A stretch of DNA of 64,000 bases. Source: Flavobacterium sp. KACC 22763. Lineage in GTDB: Bacteria; Bacteroidota; Bacteroidia; Flavobacteriales; Flavobacteriaceae. Position numbers and translations under genes: made by a program. The notes under the pieces were generated by a model, which worked only from the letters and a program-made list of their open reading frames with translations, made no database searches and was not told the DNA's origin. The stretch spans positions 1 to 64,000 of the forward strand of contig NZ_CP117879.1 of the NCBI RefSeq assembly GCF_028736155.1. Reading direction: 5' to 3'. How positions within the stretch are numbered: the stretch's first letter is position 1; every line of letters begins with the position of its first letter. Of the stretch, positions 36,625 to 45,295 are shown in pieces.

Positions 36625-38238
36625 TTACTGAATATCAATATTTACGGGTAAAGCGCCGTTGAAATTATTTTTTTCTAAAAATTGAACTCCCGCTGTTTTT
36701 TGAAATTCTTCAAAATCTTGATACGCCTGAATTAATCCTGAAGCTTTTTTTAGATTCGGAATTAAAGGCAATGAGTACGGATTTCCGAAAACAAAAACAA
36801 TACACTTTTTAGTTTGCAATAATTCAGAAAGCAAGTTTAAAACTTCGTCATCAATTTCGAAATTGTTTAGCGGTTTCGCTTTCGGGACAAATAATGAAAT
36901 GATAATAGTATCGAAATTTTCTAATTCTTTTTGGATTAATGAAGTATCGGAAACTTCTAAATTTTCAAAAGCAAACTCTGGCGAATTAAGTTTTGCATTT
37001 AAAGTTTTGAAAAATGTATTTTCAGTATTTTTATATAAACTCAATTTAGCAAGTTTATTGTTTTTCTGCGCTTCAAAAGCTAGTGCAGCACTTGAATTAT
37101 CTATAATTTTAGTAATGGCATTTTGCGCAATTTCTAAATTTATTTTTGATGTTTTTTCGAAATCCAATTCGCCCGAAACAGAAGTGTTTCCGGATAAAAT
37201 TCCAGCTTTTTCTTTGGCTTTCATGATTCGGTTATAGCTTTCAAAAATGCGATCTGGAGAAGCGTTTTTATAAATAGCTTCAATTCCTTCAGGAACATTT
37301 TCGGCGAAGCATAAAACATCATTTCCTGCATTAAAAGCTTCCCATTCTAATTGGCCTTTTGTTTCGTACAATTTAGAAACGCTGTGCATGTTTAAAGCAT
37401 CAGAAATTACCAAACCATCATAACCTAATTTATCACGCAAAAGATCCTGAATAACCGCTTTTGATAAAGTTGCAGAAGTATCTTTTCCGTCGTTTAAACT
37501 CGGAACAGCCAAATGTCCAATCATAATCGAATCGACATTGTTTTCGATTCCTTTAATGAATGGATATAATTCGTTTTCTAATAATTCTTCCAAAGTTTCC
37601 TTTAAAACTGGTAAACCTAAATGTGAATCGACATTGGTGTTTCCGTGTCCAGGAAAGTGTTTCAAGCAGCCTAAAACGCCAACTTCTGACATTCCTTTTA
37701 AATATTCAACCGAAAAATCGGCTACTTTCTCTTTGTTTTCACCAAAAGAACGATATCCAATTACAGGGTTGTTCGGATTATTATTAATATCTGCCAAAGG
37801 CGATAAATTGTACTGAATTCCAGCTGCTTTTAAATCTAAACCAATTTGTTTTCCAGCTTCGTAAACTAAGTTTGCTTTGTTTTCTGGTAAAGCGCCAAGC
37901 GTAATAGCATACGGATATTGCGGTGTTTTTTCGATACGCATTGCCAATCCCCATTCTGCATCAATACTGATTAAAAGCGGAGTAGAAGCTGCTTTTTGAT
38001 AACGAACAATCAAAGCTTTGATTTTTTCGTAGCTGTCGTCATTAAAAACTACTTTTTTCTTGCTTTCATAATTGGTTGCAGCGCTCGCACGACTGTGGAA
38101 AAAGGTTAGTCCGCCAATATTGTGCTCTTTTATAAGGCGTTCAGTTTCTTGAATATTTTCTTCGGTATCGTTGATGAATACGGCTGGAAAGAAAAATTGT
38201 CCTATTTTTTGTCGTAATGCTTCGGCTGTGATTTTCAT
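36625..38238 (-). CDS. Glycoside hydrolase family 3, NagZ-like beta-N-acetylglucosaminidase
   Basis: About 537 residues from the ATG at 38238, two bases after the GNAT gene ends. The GH3 NagZ signature KHFPGHGNTNVDSHLGLP (183-200) supplies the His/Asp general-acid loop typical of NagZ, and the nucleophile Asp270 lies in LVISDALNMHSV. A C-terminal domain (~380-535) is longer than in E. coli NagZ, as in other Bacteroidota members. No signal peptide is visible, so it is probably cytoplasmic, as expected for splitting GlcNAc-anhydroMurNAc peptides brought in by the AmpG-like permease encoded nearby. Confidence 0.92.
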   Translation of the reverse strand: MKITAEALRQKIGQFFFPAVFINDTEENIQETERLIKEHNIGGLTFFHSRASAATNYESKKKVVFNDDSYEKIKALIVRYQKAASTPLLISIDAEWGLAMRIEKTPQYPYAITLGALPENKANLVYEAGKQIGLDLKAAGIQYNLSPLADINNNPNNPVIGYRSFGENKEKVADFSVEYLKGMSEVGVLGCLKHFPGHGNTNVDSHLGLPVLKETLEELLENELYPFIKGIENNVDSIMIGHLAVPSLNDGKDTSATLSKAVIQDLLRDKLGYDGLVISDALNMHSVSKLYETKGQLEWEAFNAGNDVLCFAENVPEGIEAIYKNASPDRIFESYNRIMKAKEKAGILSGNTSVSGELDFEKTSKINLEIAQNAITKIIDNSSAALAFEAQKNNKLAKLSLYKNTENTFFKTLNAKLNSPEFAFENLEVSDTSLIQKELENFDTIIISLFVPKAKPLNNFEIDDEVLNLLSELLQTKKCIVFVFGNPYSLPLIPNLKKASGLIQAYQDFEEFQKTAGVQFLEKNNFNGALPVNIDIQ

Positions 38239-38240
38239 TA

Positions 38241-38687
38241 TTATAAAGTCTTTTTCATGCAAACACTATTATCCATTTTTTCGTAAGGAGGATAATTTGG
38301 AATGATGCTATAATTTAATTTTTGATATAAGTTGATGGCTTCTGGCTGATTTTTTCCGGTTTCCAAAATAGTATAGGTATAACCGACTTCTTTTGCCCAG
38401 ATTTCAAGTTCGGCTAAAACTTTTGACGCAATTCCTTTTTTTCTGTGATCTGGATGAACATACATTCGTTTAATTTCTGTTGTTCCAAGTTCTTTTTCTC
38501 GAAAAGCACCACAGCCAACAGGAATTCCGTTTTCGTAATAAACAATTGTGTGTTTTATTTTATCGGTTTTATTAAACTGATTATAAAACGCATGATCTTC
38601 GCCATCTCTAATTGCTAAATCCTGGTCTAATAAAACAACCAGATTTATAAAATCGATATCGTCTGAATTCGTACGTTTTATACTCAT
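38241..38687 (-). CDS. GNAT-family N-acetyltransferase
   Basis: A 148-residue GNAT enzyme. The acetyl-CoA loop is in KRMYVHPDHRKKGIASKVLA (Q/RxxGxG/A type) and the C-terminal part has NLYQKLNYSIIPNYPPY, typical of small-molecule GNATs. The substrate is unknown; the two-base gap to the NagZ-like gene implies cotranscription and suggests, by inference only, an amino-sugar or peptide substrate. Confidence 0.92.
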   Translation of the reverse strand: MSIKRTNSDDIDFINLVVLLDQDLAIRDGEDHAFYNQFNKTDKIKHTIVYYENGIPVGCGAFREKELGTTEIKRMYVHPDHRKKGIASKVLAELEIWAKEVGYTYTILETGKNQPEAINLYQKLNYSIIPNYPPYEKMDNSVCMKKTL

Positions 38688-38723
38688 GATTTAAAATGCT
38701 TAGATTTGTTTCGTTTATTTTCT

Positions 38724-38856
38724 AACACATAGAAACATAGTATCTAGTTCTTGAAAAAGGCGTTTCATTTTGTTTAAATACACATAGCTATGTGTTGAGA
38801 AACTAGTTTTTCTTTTTTATTCTTTTAATAGAAAAAAATCTATGTCTCTATGTGTT
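38724..38856. repeat. ACACATAG inverted-repeat element
   Basis: Arms AACACATAGAAACATAG (38724-38740) and CTATGTCTCTATGTGTT (38840-38856) are near-complementary, with a perfect 16-bp palindrome, ACACATAGCTATGTGT, at 38780-38795 between them. It fills the gap between the TPR and GNAT genes and could stop or pause transcription. Confidence 0.8.
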
Positions 38857-38868
38857 TAAAAGAATATT

Positions 38869-39210
38869 TTATTTCAATTTAGCTTTCTTTTGTTTCGCCA
38901 ATTGTTTTTTGGTTTCAAGAGCTTTTTCCAATCGGTTTTTAAAACGGAAAAGTTTCGGCAATCCTTCCAATCGGTCTTCAATTGTGATGATTTCATAAAC
39001 CACAATTGCTTTTTCTAAAACCCGAATTTCATTTTCGAGGTCGTTTTCGTTTTTGTAGATCGTTGCTAATCGATCGTAAGGGTGATTTCCTTTAAAGCCT
39101 TCTGCAACATTTTCTTCATACAACTCAATCGCTTTGTCAAGATTTCCATTTTTTTCGAACTCCGATCCTTTCAGATTGCGTTCGTTCTGCAAATTCTCAT
39201 TGATTTCCAT
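38869..39210 (-). CDS. Small TPR-like helical protein
   Basis: A 113-residue protein with a TPR-type pair of helices (GSEFEKNGNLDKAIELYEEN, then PYDRLATIYKNENDLENEIR) and a lysine-rich C-terminus. It is likely cytoplasmic and a protein-interaction module. It follows the AmpG-like gene by 21 bases on the same strand. No specific partner can be named. Confidence 0.85.
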   Translation of the reverse strand: MEINENLQNERNLKGSEFEKNGNLDKAIELYEENVAEGFKGNHPYDRLATIYKNENDLENEIRVLEKAIVVYEIITIEDRLEGLPKLFRFKNRLEKALETKKQLAKQKKAKLK

Positions 39211-39231
39211 AGGTAAAGTTTGATTTGGGGT

Positions 39232-40503
39232 TTAAACTTCTTCTGATTTCTTCCCAAAATCTTTTGGGAAAGTTAAAAAACGTGATAAAATAAGACCTGG
39301 AATTGTAGCTATTAGAACCCAAACAAAGAAGTTTCCATAGCCTAAATATTGTTGAATGTAGCCACTTAGCATTCCTGGCAGCATCATTCCCATTGCCATA
39401 AATCCTGTTGCCAATGCATAATGTGCCGTTTTTGATTCTCCTTCGGCAACATGGATTAAATACATCATAAATGCCGTAAAACCAAAACCATAGCCAAATT
39501 GTTCTAAAATAACGACGATATAAATGTAATAAATTGAGGTTGGGTGAAAAAATGCTAATAGAATAAAGCCAATAATTGGTAAATGCATTGCTAAAAACAT
39601 TGGAAACATCCATTTAGTAAGGCCATGTCGTGAAATGGCAATTCCTCCCAGAATTCCACCCAGAGTCAATGCGGCAACTCCAAATGTTCCGTAAATGATT
39701 CCAACGGCTTCGGTGTCTAATCCCATTCCTCCAAGTTCTTTAGAATCTAGTAAAAAAGGACTTAACATTTTTAGCAATTGCGATTCTCCTAATCTGAAAA
39801 CTAAAACAAAGGCAAGAATTAATCCGATTTGTTTTTTCTTGAAGAAACTGATAAATATCGTTCCAAAGTTTTGATGTGATGTTTCTTTACTGCTCTCTAC
39901 AACATTGATTTCATTTTTTGGTGTGAAAATGAAATTGTAAGCAGTAATAAATGTCATTAATAAACCAACGCAAATCATGGTATACGACCAAGCTTTTGTA
40001 TTGTCGCCAAATTTATGTTCTAAATATCCAGCAAATAGTACCACTAATCCGTTTCCTGCAAGCATAGAAAGTCTGTAAAAAGTACTTCTGATACCGATAA
40101 AAAAAGATTGTTTGTCTTCTGGTAAAACTAATAAATAAAAGCCGTCAGTAGCAATATCGTTAGAGGCCGAAGCAAAAGCGGCAACCCAAAATATGGCTAA
40201 AGACATGATGAAAAATCCATTTGTTGGAATTACAAATCCGACTAGCAAAAAGGAAATCGAAATTATTAATTGCATTAATAGAAACCATTTTCTTTTGGTT
40301 CCGATCAATTCAATAAGCGGACTCCAAAGTGGTTTAATAACCCAAGGCAGATAAAGCAAACTGGTGTAGACGCCAATGTCTTCGTTAGAAATTCCTAGAT
40401 TTTTGTACATAATTACCGAAACCGAAATAATTATGGCATACGGTAATCCTGAAGCGAAGTTTAGAAGCGGAATCCAAAACCAAGGTTTGTTATCTGTTTT
40501 CAT
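39232..40503 (-). CDS. AmpG-like MFS permease (muropeptide importer)
   Basis: A 423-residue polytopic membrane protein with about 12 helices. The N-terminal LNFASGLPYAIIISVSVIMY, KPLWSPLIELIGTKRKW and ASASNDIATDGFYL are AmpG-family signatures. AmpG carries GlcNAc-anhydroMurNAc muropeptides into the cytoplasm for recycling. The start overlaps the end of the GHL10 gene by 14 bases, and a NagZ-like gene lies downstream, which fits that role well. Other sugar substrates remain possible. Confidence 0.9.
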   Translation of the reverse strand: MKTDNKPWFWIPLLNFASGLPYAIIISVSVIMYKNLGISNEDIGVYTSLLYLPWVIKPLWSPLIELIGTKRKWFLLMQLIISISFLLVGFVIPTNGFFIMSLAIFWVAAFASASNDIATDGFYLLVLPEDKQSFFIGIRSTFYRLSMLAGNGLVVLFAGYLEHKFGDNTKAWSYTMICVGLLMTFITAYNFIFTPKNEINVVESSKETSHQNFGTIFISFFKKKQIGLILAFVLVFRLGESQLLKMLSPFLLDSKELGGMGLDTEAVGIIYGTFGVAALTLGGILGGIAISRHGLTKWMFPMFLAMHLPIIGFILLAFFHPTSIYYIYIVVILEQFGYGFGFTAFMMYLIHVAEGESKTAHYALATGFMAMGMMLPGMLSGYIQQYLGYGNFFVWVLIATIPGLILSRFLTFPKDFGKKSEEV

Positions 40504-42061
40504 TAGGTTGATTTGGTGTATAGTTTTTATAAGGTTTTTTTAGGTCAATAGCAGTTGGAGTACTTTCATTAGCATAATAATCAATAAAAGTTACGGCGCA
40601 GGCTTTGTAAAGATTTAGTTTTCCGGCCGCTATTGCGAAAGTAATTTTTCCGTCAACTTCTTTTATCGTTACTTTTTCGATAATTTTTGTAGCATCGTTA
40701 ATATCGATTTTCGAAATATGTTCGCCTCCATAAACCACCATATAACGGACCTTTGTATTTAACGGACTTTGGAATGTAAAGTTATATTTAATGCTATCCT
40801 TACTATATTCCAAAACTTTTGGAGTATCGATAATGACGTGTTTTAAATTTGGAACTGCCGCAGGAAGTGCAGGATATTTATATTGGTTTTCTTCTAAATG
40901 ACGAACTACATCAAAGTTTTTGCCCATAAACCATTTTGAACTGAAATAAGCACTTCCAGAAACATTTTTAAAAGTTCTAAGAAGATCAATCTGATTTGGA
41001 ATTTCGGTCATATAGTTCCAGTTTTTATCACCGTCAGCTCTAATTTTGTATGTAGCGTGACCGATATAAATCGCTGTATTATTGGAGTTTTCAGACCACC
41101 ATTTTACCAATTTAGAATAAGAAGCTCTCGTATTGTTCATGCTCCAGTACAATTGTGGCAGAATATAATCGATCCATTTTTGATCCATCCAAAGCATTGG
41201 ATCTGCGTATAAATCATCATAATTTGAAGTAGACTGTGTTTCAGAACCTCTTGGATCTTGATATTTGTTTCGCCAAACCCCAAACGGACTAATTCCGAAT
41301 TGTACCCAAGGCTTGCTTTCTTTTATAGTGTTTGAAATAGCATGAACAAAATTGCTCACATTGGCACGGCGCCAATCTGAACGGCTTAAACCTGCGCCAT
41401 ATTTTTGATAAGAAGCGTTATCATTAAAGACTTTTCCTGGAACAGCGTAAGGATAAAAATAATCGTCAAAATGAATGGCGTCAACATCATATTTGTCAAC
41501 CACTTCTTTAACGACTTTGGTTAAATGCGCCTGAACTTCTGGTAAAGCAGGATCATAATAGTATTTTCCGCCGTATTCGATCATCCATTCCGGATGTTTA
41601 AAAAGATCGTGGTTTGGACTTAAAAGATTTTTATTCAAATCGAAAGTAGCACGATACGGATTTAGCCAAGCGTGAAATTCAAATCCGCGGTTATGAGCCT
41701 GTTCAATCATCCAAGCCAAAGTATCGTAATATGGGTTTGGAGCCAAACCTTCTTTTCCTGTCAAAAATCGTGACCAAGGCGCAAATTCTGAAGGATAAAT
41801 AGCATCGCCAACACTTCTAATCTGAACAATAACAGCATTATAATTCAGTTTTTTGTAAGCTTCTAAAATTTCAAGATAATCAGCTTTTTCTTTTTCTACG
41901 TTGTCTGTCGCTTTTTGTGGCCAGTCAATGTTTACAACTGTTGCAATCCAGACACCTCTAAATTCATTTTTAGGATGCAGTATTTTTTCCTGAGAAAAAG
42001 AATTCCATCCAAAGAAAAATAAAAATATGATAGAGTATAGTAAGTGCTGATTTTTATGCAT
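40490..42061 (-). CDS. GHL10-family (DUF187/YddW-DigH-like) glycosidase, exported
   Basis: A 523-residue protein with a signal peptide (~1-23, ending NSFSQ). The GHL10 domain covers ~28-370: FRGVWIATVVNIDWPQ, YPSEFAPWSRFLTG, FHAWLNPYRATFD and AIHFDDYFYPY, where the acidic pair DD is the likely catalytic site. E. coli DigH (YddW) of this family cleaves denuded peptidoglycan glycans. A C-terminal FN3-like domain (~400-510) follows. Together with the overlapping AmpG-like gene this suggests periplasmic release of sugars for import. Confidence 0.92.
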   Translation of the reverse strand: MHKNQHLLYSIIFLFFFGWNSFSQEKILHPKNEFRGVWIATVVNIDWPQKATDNVEKEKADYLEILEAYKKLNYNAVIVQIRSVGDAIYPSEFAPWSRFLTGKEGLAPNPYYDTLAWMIEQAHNRGFEFHAWLNPYRATFDLNKNLLSPNHDLFKHPEWMIEYGGKYYYDPALPEVQAHLTKVVKEVVDKYDVDAIHFDDYFYPYAVPGKVFNDNASYQKYGAGLSRSDWRRANVSNFVHAISNTIKESKPWVQFGISPFGVWRNKYQDPRGSETQSTSNYDDLYADPMLWMDQKWIDYILPQLYWSMNNTRASYSKLVKWWSENSNNTAIYIGHATYKIRADGDKNWNYMTEIPNQIDLLRTFKNVSGSAYFSSKWFMGKNFDVVRHLEENQYKYPALPAAVPNLKHVIIDTPKVLEYSKDSIKYNFTFQSPLNTKVRYMVVYGGEHISKIDINDATKIIEKVTIKEVDGKITFAIAAGKLNLYKACAVTFIDYYANESTPTAIDLKKPYKNYTPNQPNENR

Positions 42062-42086
42062 TTCAAATGTTTATTTTAACAAGAAC

Positions 42087-42094
42087 CAAAAATA
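42087..42094 (-). promoter_or_regulatory. Candidate -7 promoter element for the GHL10-ampG unit
   Basis: The reverse complement reads TATTTTTG, an exact TANNTTTG match, 25 bases upstream of the GHL10 start. No clear TTTG at -33. Confidence 0.4.
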
Positions 42095-42103
42095 GTCTGT
42101 TTT

Positions 42104-42272
42104 GCCACGAATTACACGAATTTTCACAAATTATTTTTGAAAAGAATAATAATGAACAAAAAATACTGCAATTAAGTGAGTTTTTTTTCTGCCACGAATT
42201 ACGCGAATTGCACTAATTTTTATTCTCAAAGTAATAAAAAAAGAATTCGTGAAAATTCGTGTAATTCGTGGC
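42104..42272. repeat. GCCACGAATTACACGAATT inverted-repeat element
   Basis: Two direct copies (starting 42104 and 42191) and one inverted copy (42243-42272) of a ~28-bp unit beginning GCCACGAATTACxCGAATT. It occupies the gap between anmK and the GHL10 gene. A further partial copy is at 48511-48535. Confidence 0.85.
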
Positions 42273-42282
42273 TAAAAAATAT

Positions 42283-43491
42283 TTAGTTTGGGAAAGAAAT
42301 TTTTCCCATAGTTACTGATGGAATTCCTTTTTGTGAACCAAAATTGTAATTTCCGCCTGCAACCGTTTCATTTGCCAAAACGGCAAATAAAACCGCTTCT
42401 TTTGCATCTCCTGAAATTCCGAGAACGTCACTTTTTTCAAATTTACAAGACAATAATTCCTGTAGCCACTTCACCATTAACGGATTTCGAGCGCCACCGC
42501 CAGACATATAAACTGTAAACTCTTCGATTGGTGTTTTAGTATTTTCTACAACAAACAAAACCGCTTCGGCAATCGTTTCTGCGCTCAGACGTGTTAAAGT
42601 GGCCAACAAATCTGGTGCCGAAATATTTTGTAAACCTAATTTTACCAAAGCCGAGTTTACAAAATCATGATTGAAAAGTTCCTGACCAATAGTTTTAGGA
42701 AAACTTTTTTGGAAGAAAGCATTATTTTTTAATTCGCTTAAAAGTTCTTGATTTACCGTTCCTTGTTTAGCGATTTCGGCGTTTTTGTCGAAACTTTTTT
42801 CTGGGAAAAATTGTTTGGTGAAAATATCGATTAAAGTATTTGCGGTTCCCGTATCGGTTACAAAGACTTCTTCGGCGTTTTGAGAAGCGGGCAAATAAGT
42901 GAAATTGGCGATTCCGCCCATGTTAAGCATAATTCGGTTTTCTCCTTTTTTGCTGAATAATAAATAATCGCCATAAACCGCCAAAGGCGCGCCTTCGCCA
43001 CCTGCAGCAACGTGTTTTTGTCTGAAATCTGAAAGTGTTATAATTCCCGTTTTTACCGCAATATGATCGCCGTCGCCAATCTGTAAAGTCGCATTTGGAA
43101 ATTTTTCCTGCTGATGTAAAAATTTTGGCGCGTGCAAAACCGTTTGTCCGTGTGAAGCGATCAAATCGACTTCGCTTGCGGGAATATTCCATTTTGCTAG
43201 ACAATCATTAATCATTCCTGCGTGTAGGTTTGCAATCCATTCGTTTAATAAAACCAAATGCTGAAAATCGATTGTTTTTTGTGCAAACACTTTTCTGATT
43301 TCGGTTTTAATATCTTCGTTATAATCGATGGTTTCAAAGTGCTGGATTTTTACAACAGTATTTCCGCCTTCGCCCGAAACTTCGCAAAGAGCCAGATCAA
43401 GTCCGTCAAGTGAAGTTCCTGACATTAAGCCTAATATTTTTCGGGTTTCTTTTTGAGCTATATTGTAGAGGGCTCTTATATTTTTATTCAT
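42283..43491 (-). CDS. anmK: Anhydro-N-acetylmuramic acid kinase
   Basis: About 402 residues from the ATG at 43491 (MNKNIRALYN); an upstream start would add eight residues. The family motif GLMSGTSLDGLD is at 21-32. IASHGQTVLHAP, GEGAPLAVYGDYLLF, LNMGGIANFTYL and DTGTANTLID follow in order, and YMSGGGARNP near the end. AnmK hydrates and phosphorylates anhydroMurNAc to MurNAc-6-phosphate in peptidoglycan recycling. It is separated from the GHL10-ampG-nagZ unit by a repeat and a candidate promoter, so it may be transcribed separately. Confidence 0.96.
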   Translation of the reverse strand: MNKNIRALYNIAQKETRKILGLMSGTSLDGLDLALCEVSGEGGNTVVKIQHFETIDYNEDIKTEIRKVFAQKTIDFQHLVLLNEWIANLHAGMINDCLAKWNIPASEVDLIASHGQTVLHAPKFLHQQEKFPNATLQIGDGDHIAVKTGIITLSDFRQKHVAAGGEGAPLAVYGDYLLFSKKGENRIMLNMGGIANFTYLPASQNAEEVFVTDTGTANTLIDIFTKQFFPEKSFDKNAEIAKQGTVNQELLSELKNNAFFQKSFPKTIGQELFNHDFVNSALVKLGLQNISAPDLLATLTRLSAETIAEAVLFVVENTKTPIEEFTVYMSGGGARNPLMVKWLQELLSCKFEKSDVLGISGDAKEAVLFAVLANETVAGGNYNFGSQKGIPSVTMGKISFPN

Positions 43492-43658
43492 TTTGAGTAA
43501 TCTTAAAAAACGCAATTAATTTGGAAACGCTAAAATGGGATTATTTTGCATATAAATTTAGAAAAAAGAGATTTTATTGTTTCTAATTGGAAGAATTAAC
43601 AGATAATCTGTTGGTATGAAATGTTTGATAGGTAATTTATGTATAGAAAAGACTTTGC

Positions 43659-43684
43659 GTGCACGAGCAAGATGCTCGCGGTAG
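43659..43684 (-). repeat. Short GCGAGC...GCTCGTGC repeat, copy 1
   Basis: Read on the minus strand it is CTACCGCGAGCATCTTGCTC followed by GTGCAC. An inverted related copy is at 44397-44424, on the other side of the gene at 43825. The 333-base gap between anmK and that gene otherwise holds only AT-rich sequence and a TATTTTTG box at 43767-43774 that could serve as promoter for it. Confidence 0.7.
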
Positions 43685-43824
43685 TTAAATAAGTTAAAAT
43701 CGGAAATGTTTTTTTGTAAATGGAGAATACGATTACAAAAATTACTCACTAGTAATTTAAAAACAATATTTTTGATGTTGCTAATACAAGTGATTGTACA
43801 AATTATCAATATAAAATTAGGATT

Positions 43825-44283
43825 ATGGATGTTGAAATTATTCCAGGAAGTCTTTACGCTAAAATAAGCGATAAATTATTAAAAAAAATAGATACGTCAA
43901 AATTGCCTTTATTTGGAGAAAAAGAAATATATAAAAGAAGTGCAGATAGATATGGCAAAGTTAAAATTAAATTAGATGTCGAAAATGATTTAGATATAAT
44001 AAAAGAAATAAATGAATATAATTATCATGACAATTTAAATAACTTAATGCGTAATCATTATACCTATAAATGGGAAGTTGATGAGGAAAAATTACCAAAA
44101 GAATATGAACAATATATTAAGCCCGAAATTTCGAATTTTATTAAGATTTTATCTGTTTTTAATAATGGTAATGCTAAAATTCTAAGATTTTCTATTGTGG
44201 ATGGTGATTTTAAAGATTCGGAAAGACCTGCACATATGCTTGCTACAATATTTGCTTTAATTGACTTATTTGATCAAATGTAA
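43825..44283 (+). CDS. Hypothetical cytoplasmic protein
   Basis: A 152-residue, AT-rich-coded protein without signal peptide or membrane segment and with no domain I recognise. It is lysine- and asparagine-rich with acidic patches (KIKLDVENDLDIIKEINEYN) and ends in LATIFALIDLFDQM. An exact TATTTTTG lies about 50 bases upstream of its ATG. It is flanked by inverted copies of a short GCTCGTGC-type repeat and has no operon partner, so it may be an accessory gene. Confidence 0.75.
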   Translation: MDVEIIPGSLYAKISDKLLKKIDTSKLPLFGEKEIYKRSADRYGKVKIKLDVENDLDIIKEINEYNYHDNLNNLMRNHYTYKWEVDEEKLPKEYEQYIKPEISNFIKILSVFNNGNAKILRFSIVDGDFKDSERPAHMLATIFALIDLFDQM

Positions 44284-44396
44284 TTTTTTTAAATGAAGAT
44301 TTAAAGATGTGAACTCGATAGCGCTGATTTGTAATCTCTGCCGGCAAAGATTGGACGCAATAATAAGCTGAAAAAGAGATATTTTGTAGGCATCTG

Positions 44397-44424
44397 CTAG
44401 CGCGAGCGTCTCGCTCGTGCCCAC
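44397..44424 (+). repeat. Short GCGAGC...GCTCGTGC repeat, copy 2
   Basis: Begins CTAGCGCGAGCGTCTCGCTC and continues GTGCCCAC, an inverted counterpart of 43659-43684. Its core GCGAGCGTCTCGCTCG can fold on itself. Confidence 0.7.
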
Positions 44425-44447
44425 AAAGTTTATCGCTTACTAAAAGC

Positions 44448-44476
44448 AAACCCTCGATTTCAAAAACCGAGGGTTT
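44448..44476. terminator. Hairpin after the gene at 44489 (minus-strand terminator)
   Basis: A 9-bp perfect stem (AAACCCTCG with CGAGGGTTT) and an 11-base loop lie 12 bases after the stop of the minus-strand gene. It could also close the plus-strand gene at 43825. Confidence 0.75.
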
Positions 44477-44488
44477 ACTCTTAAAATT

Positions 44489-44722
44489 CTACTCCAACTC
44501 CAAATAAGGATTTAAAGTTTCGGCTAATTCATTGAGCCAGTAAAAGCTGTCTCTTAATTTGATGATTTCGCTTTGAAATGTTTCATGTTCGCTCAAAACA
44601 CATAAAGCGAGTGTAAAATTTACCTGCCTTAAAGTCTTTGCCATTTCAACAGGATCGATTCTGTCGCTGAAGAAATTCAAACGCTTGATTTCGGTTTCCT
44701 TGGAAAGAGTGTTGTTAATCAT
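44489..44722 (-). CDS. Small hypothetical protein
   Basis: A 77-residue protein, acidic at the end (NPYLELE), predicted mainly helical, with no recognised domain. The case for a real gene is an ATG start, coherent amphipathic helices (DPVEMAKTLRQVNFTLALCV) and a hairpin terminator directly after the stop. Related short proteins occur in Flavobacteriia as far as I recall, but I cannot name the family. Confidence 0.65.
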   Translation of the reverse strand: MINNTLSKETEIKRLNFFSDRIDPVEMAKTLRQVNFTLALCVLSEHETFQSEIIKLRDSFYWLNELAETLNPYLELE

Positions 44723-44956
44723 ATTCCTAAATTTTAGAATAATAACCCTTGAAGTTTACTGTTCACTTCAGGGTAAGTTTATATTAGTTTATTCTTTGTG
44801 TTTAGGACTGTAAAGATATTAAAAAACACTTAAAGAAGAAAAATATTACATTTATTATTAAGGAGCAATACTAATTGTTGTGGTAAATCGTCTCTAATTG
44901 GTATATATAGAACGATAATTTGAAAAATGATAAACTCAGTGAGATTTCCACGCAGT

Positions 44957-45075
44957 TTGTCATTTCGAGGAACGAGAAATCTTCGTATGCTGAGCACGCA
45001 CTGTTGCGGAGTTTCTTGCGAAGATTTGCTTCGCCTATTCGCTATCGCTCGGGTCTCCTCCGTCGAAATGACAAG
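44957..45075. repeat. GTCATTTCGA inverted-repeat element
   Basis: Outer arms TTGTCATTTCGAGGA (44957-44971) and TCCTCCGTCGAAATGACAAG (45056-45075) are near-complementary. Inner arms GAAATCTTCG and CGAAGATTT repeat the pattern. It is a composite intergenic palindrome. Confidence 0.8.
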
Positions 45076-45127
45076 ATTGGGGGAATTTGTTGTGTAAATG
45101 TTTACCAAATTACTTCTCATGAAACCA

Positions 45128-45211
45128 AGTGCCCTAGCCCTGATGGGAGCGGCATCCTTTTGTGGTGGGGTTCACCACAAAAGATATAGCGGACAGCAGG
45201 AAATAGCTTCT
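45128..45211 (+). repeat. 84-bp structured repeat, copy 1 (candidate RNA element)
   Basis: Starts AGTGCCCTAGCCCTGATGGG and ends in CAGGAAATAGCTTCT. Its centre is an 11-bp hairpin (CTTTTGTGGTG with CACCACAAAAG) around a GGGTT loop. A second copy at 58035-58120 on the minus strand keeps the loop and the pairing while two base pairs differ. Confidence 0.85.
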
Positions 45212-45295
45212 AATTAAAATTCCAAAAAAGAAATCCCAAATTCCAATTCAAAAACGATCTCAAAGAAAACCTTTGTCACTTTGTAACTCTGAGCC

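Noticed and set aside
39197..39613. 138-codon minus-strand frame rich in Trp, Tyr and Arg overlapping the AmpG-like gene
   Set aside because: It is an alternative frame of the permease gene, with composition unlike any neighbour.
43558..43809. 83-codon minus-strand frame between anmK and the gene at 43825
   Set aside because: It crosses a short dispersed repeat, has no recognisable domain and unusual composition for the genome.
44243..44449. 68-codon minus-strand frame containing GHERDARASRCLQ
   Set aside because: The peptide is a translation of the GCTCGTGC-type repeat; it also overlaps the end of the plus-strand gene and a terminator.
44830..45189. Frames of 89-96 codons on both strands
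   Set aside because: They translate the GTCATTTCGA palindrome and the structured repeat rather than conserved protein.
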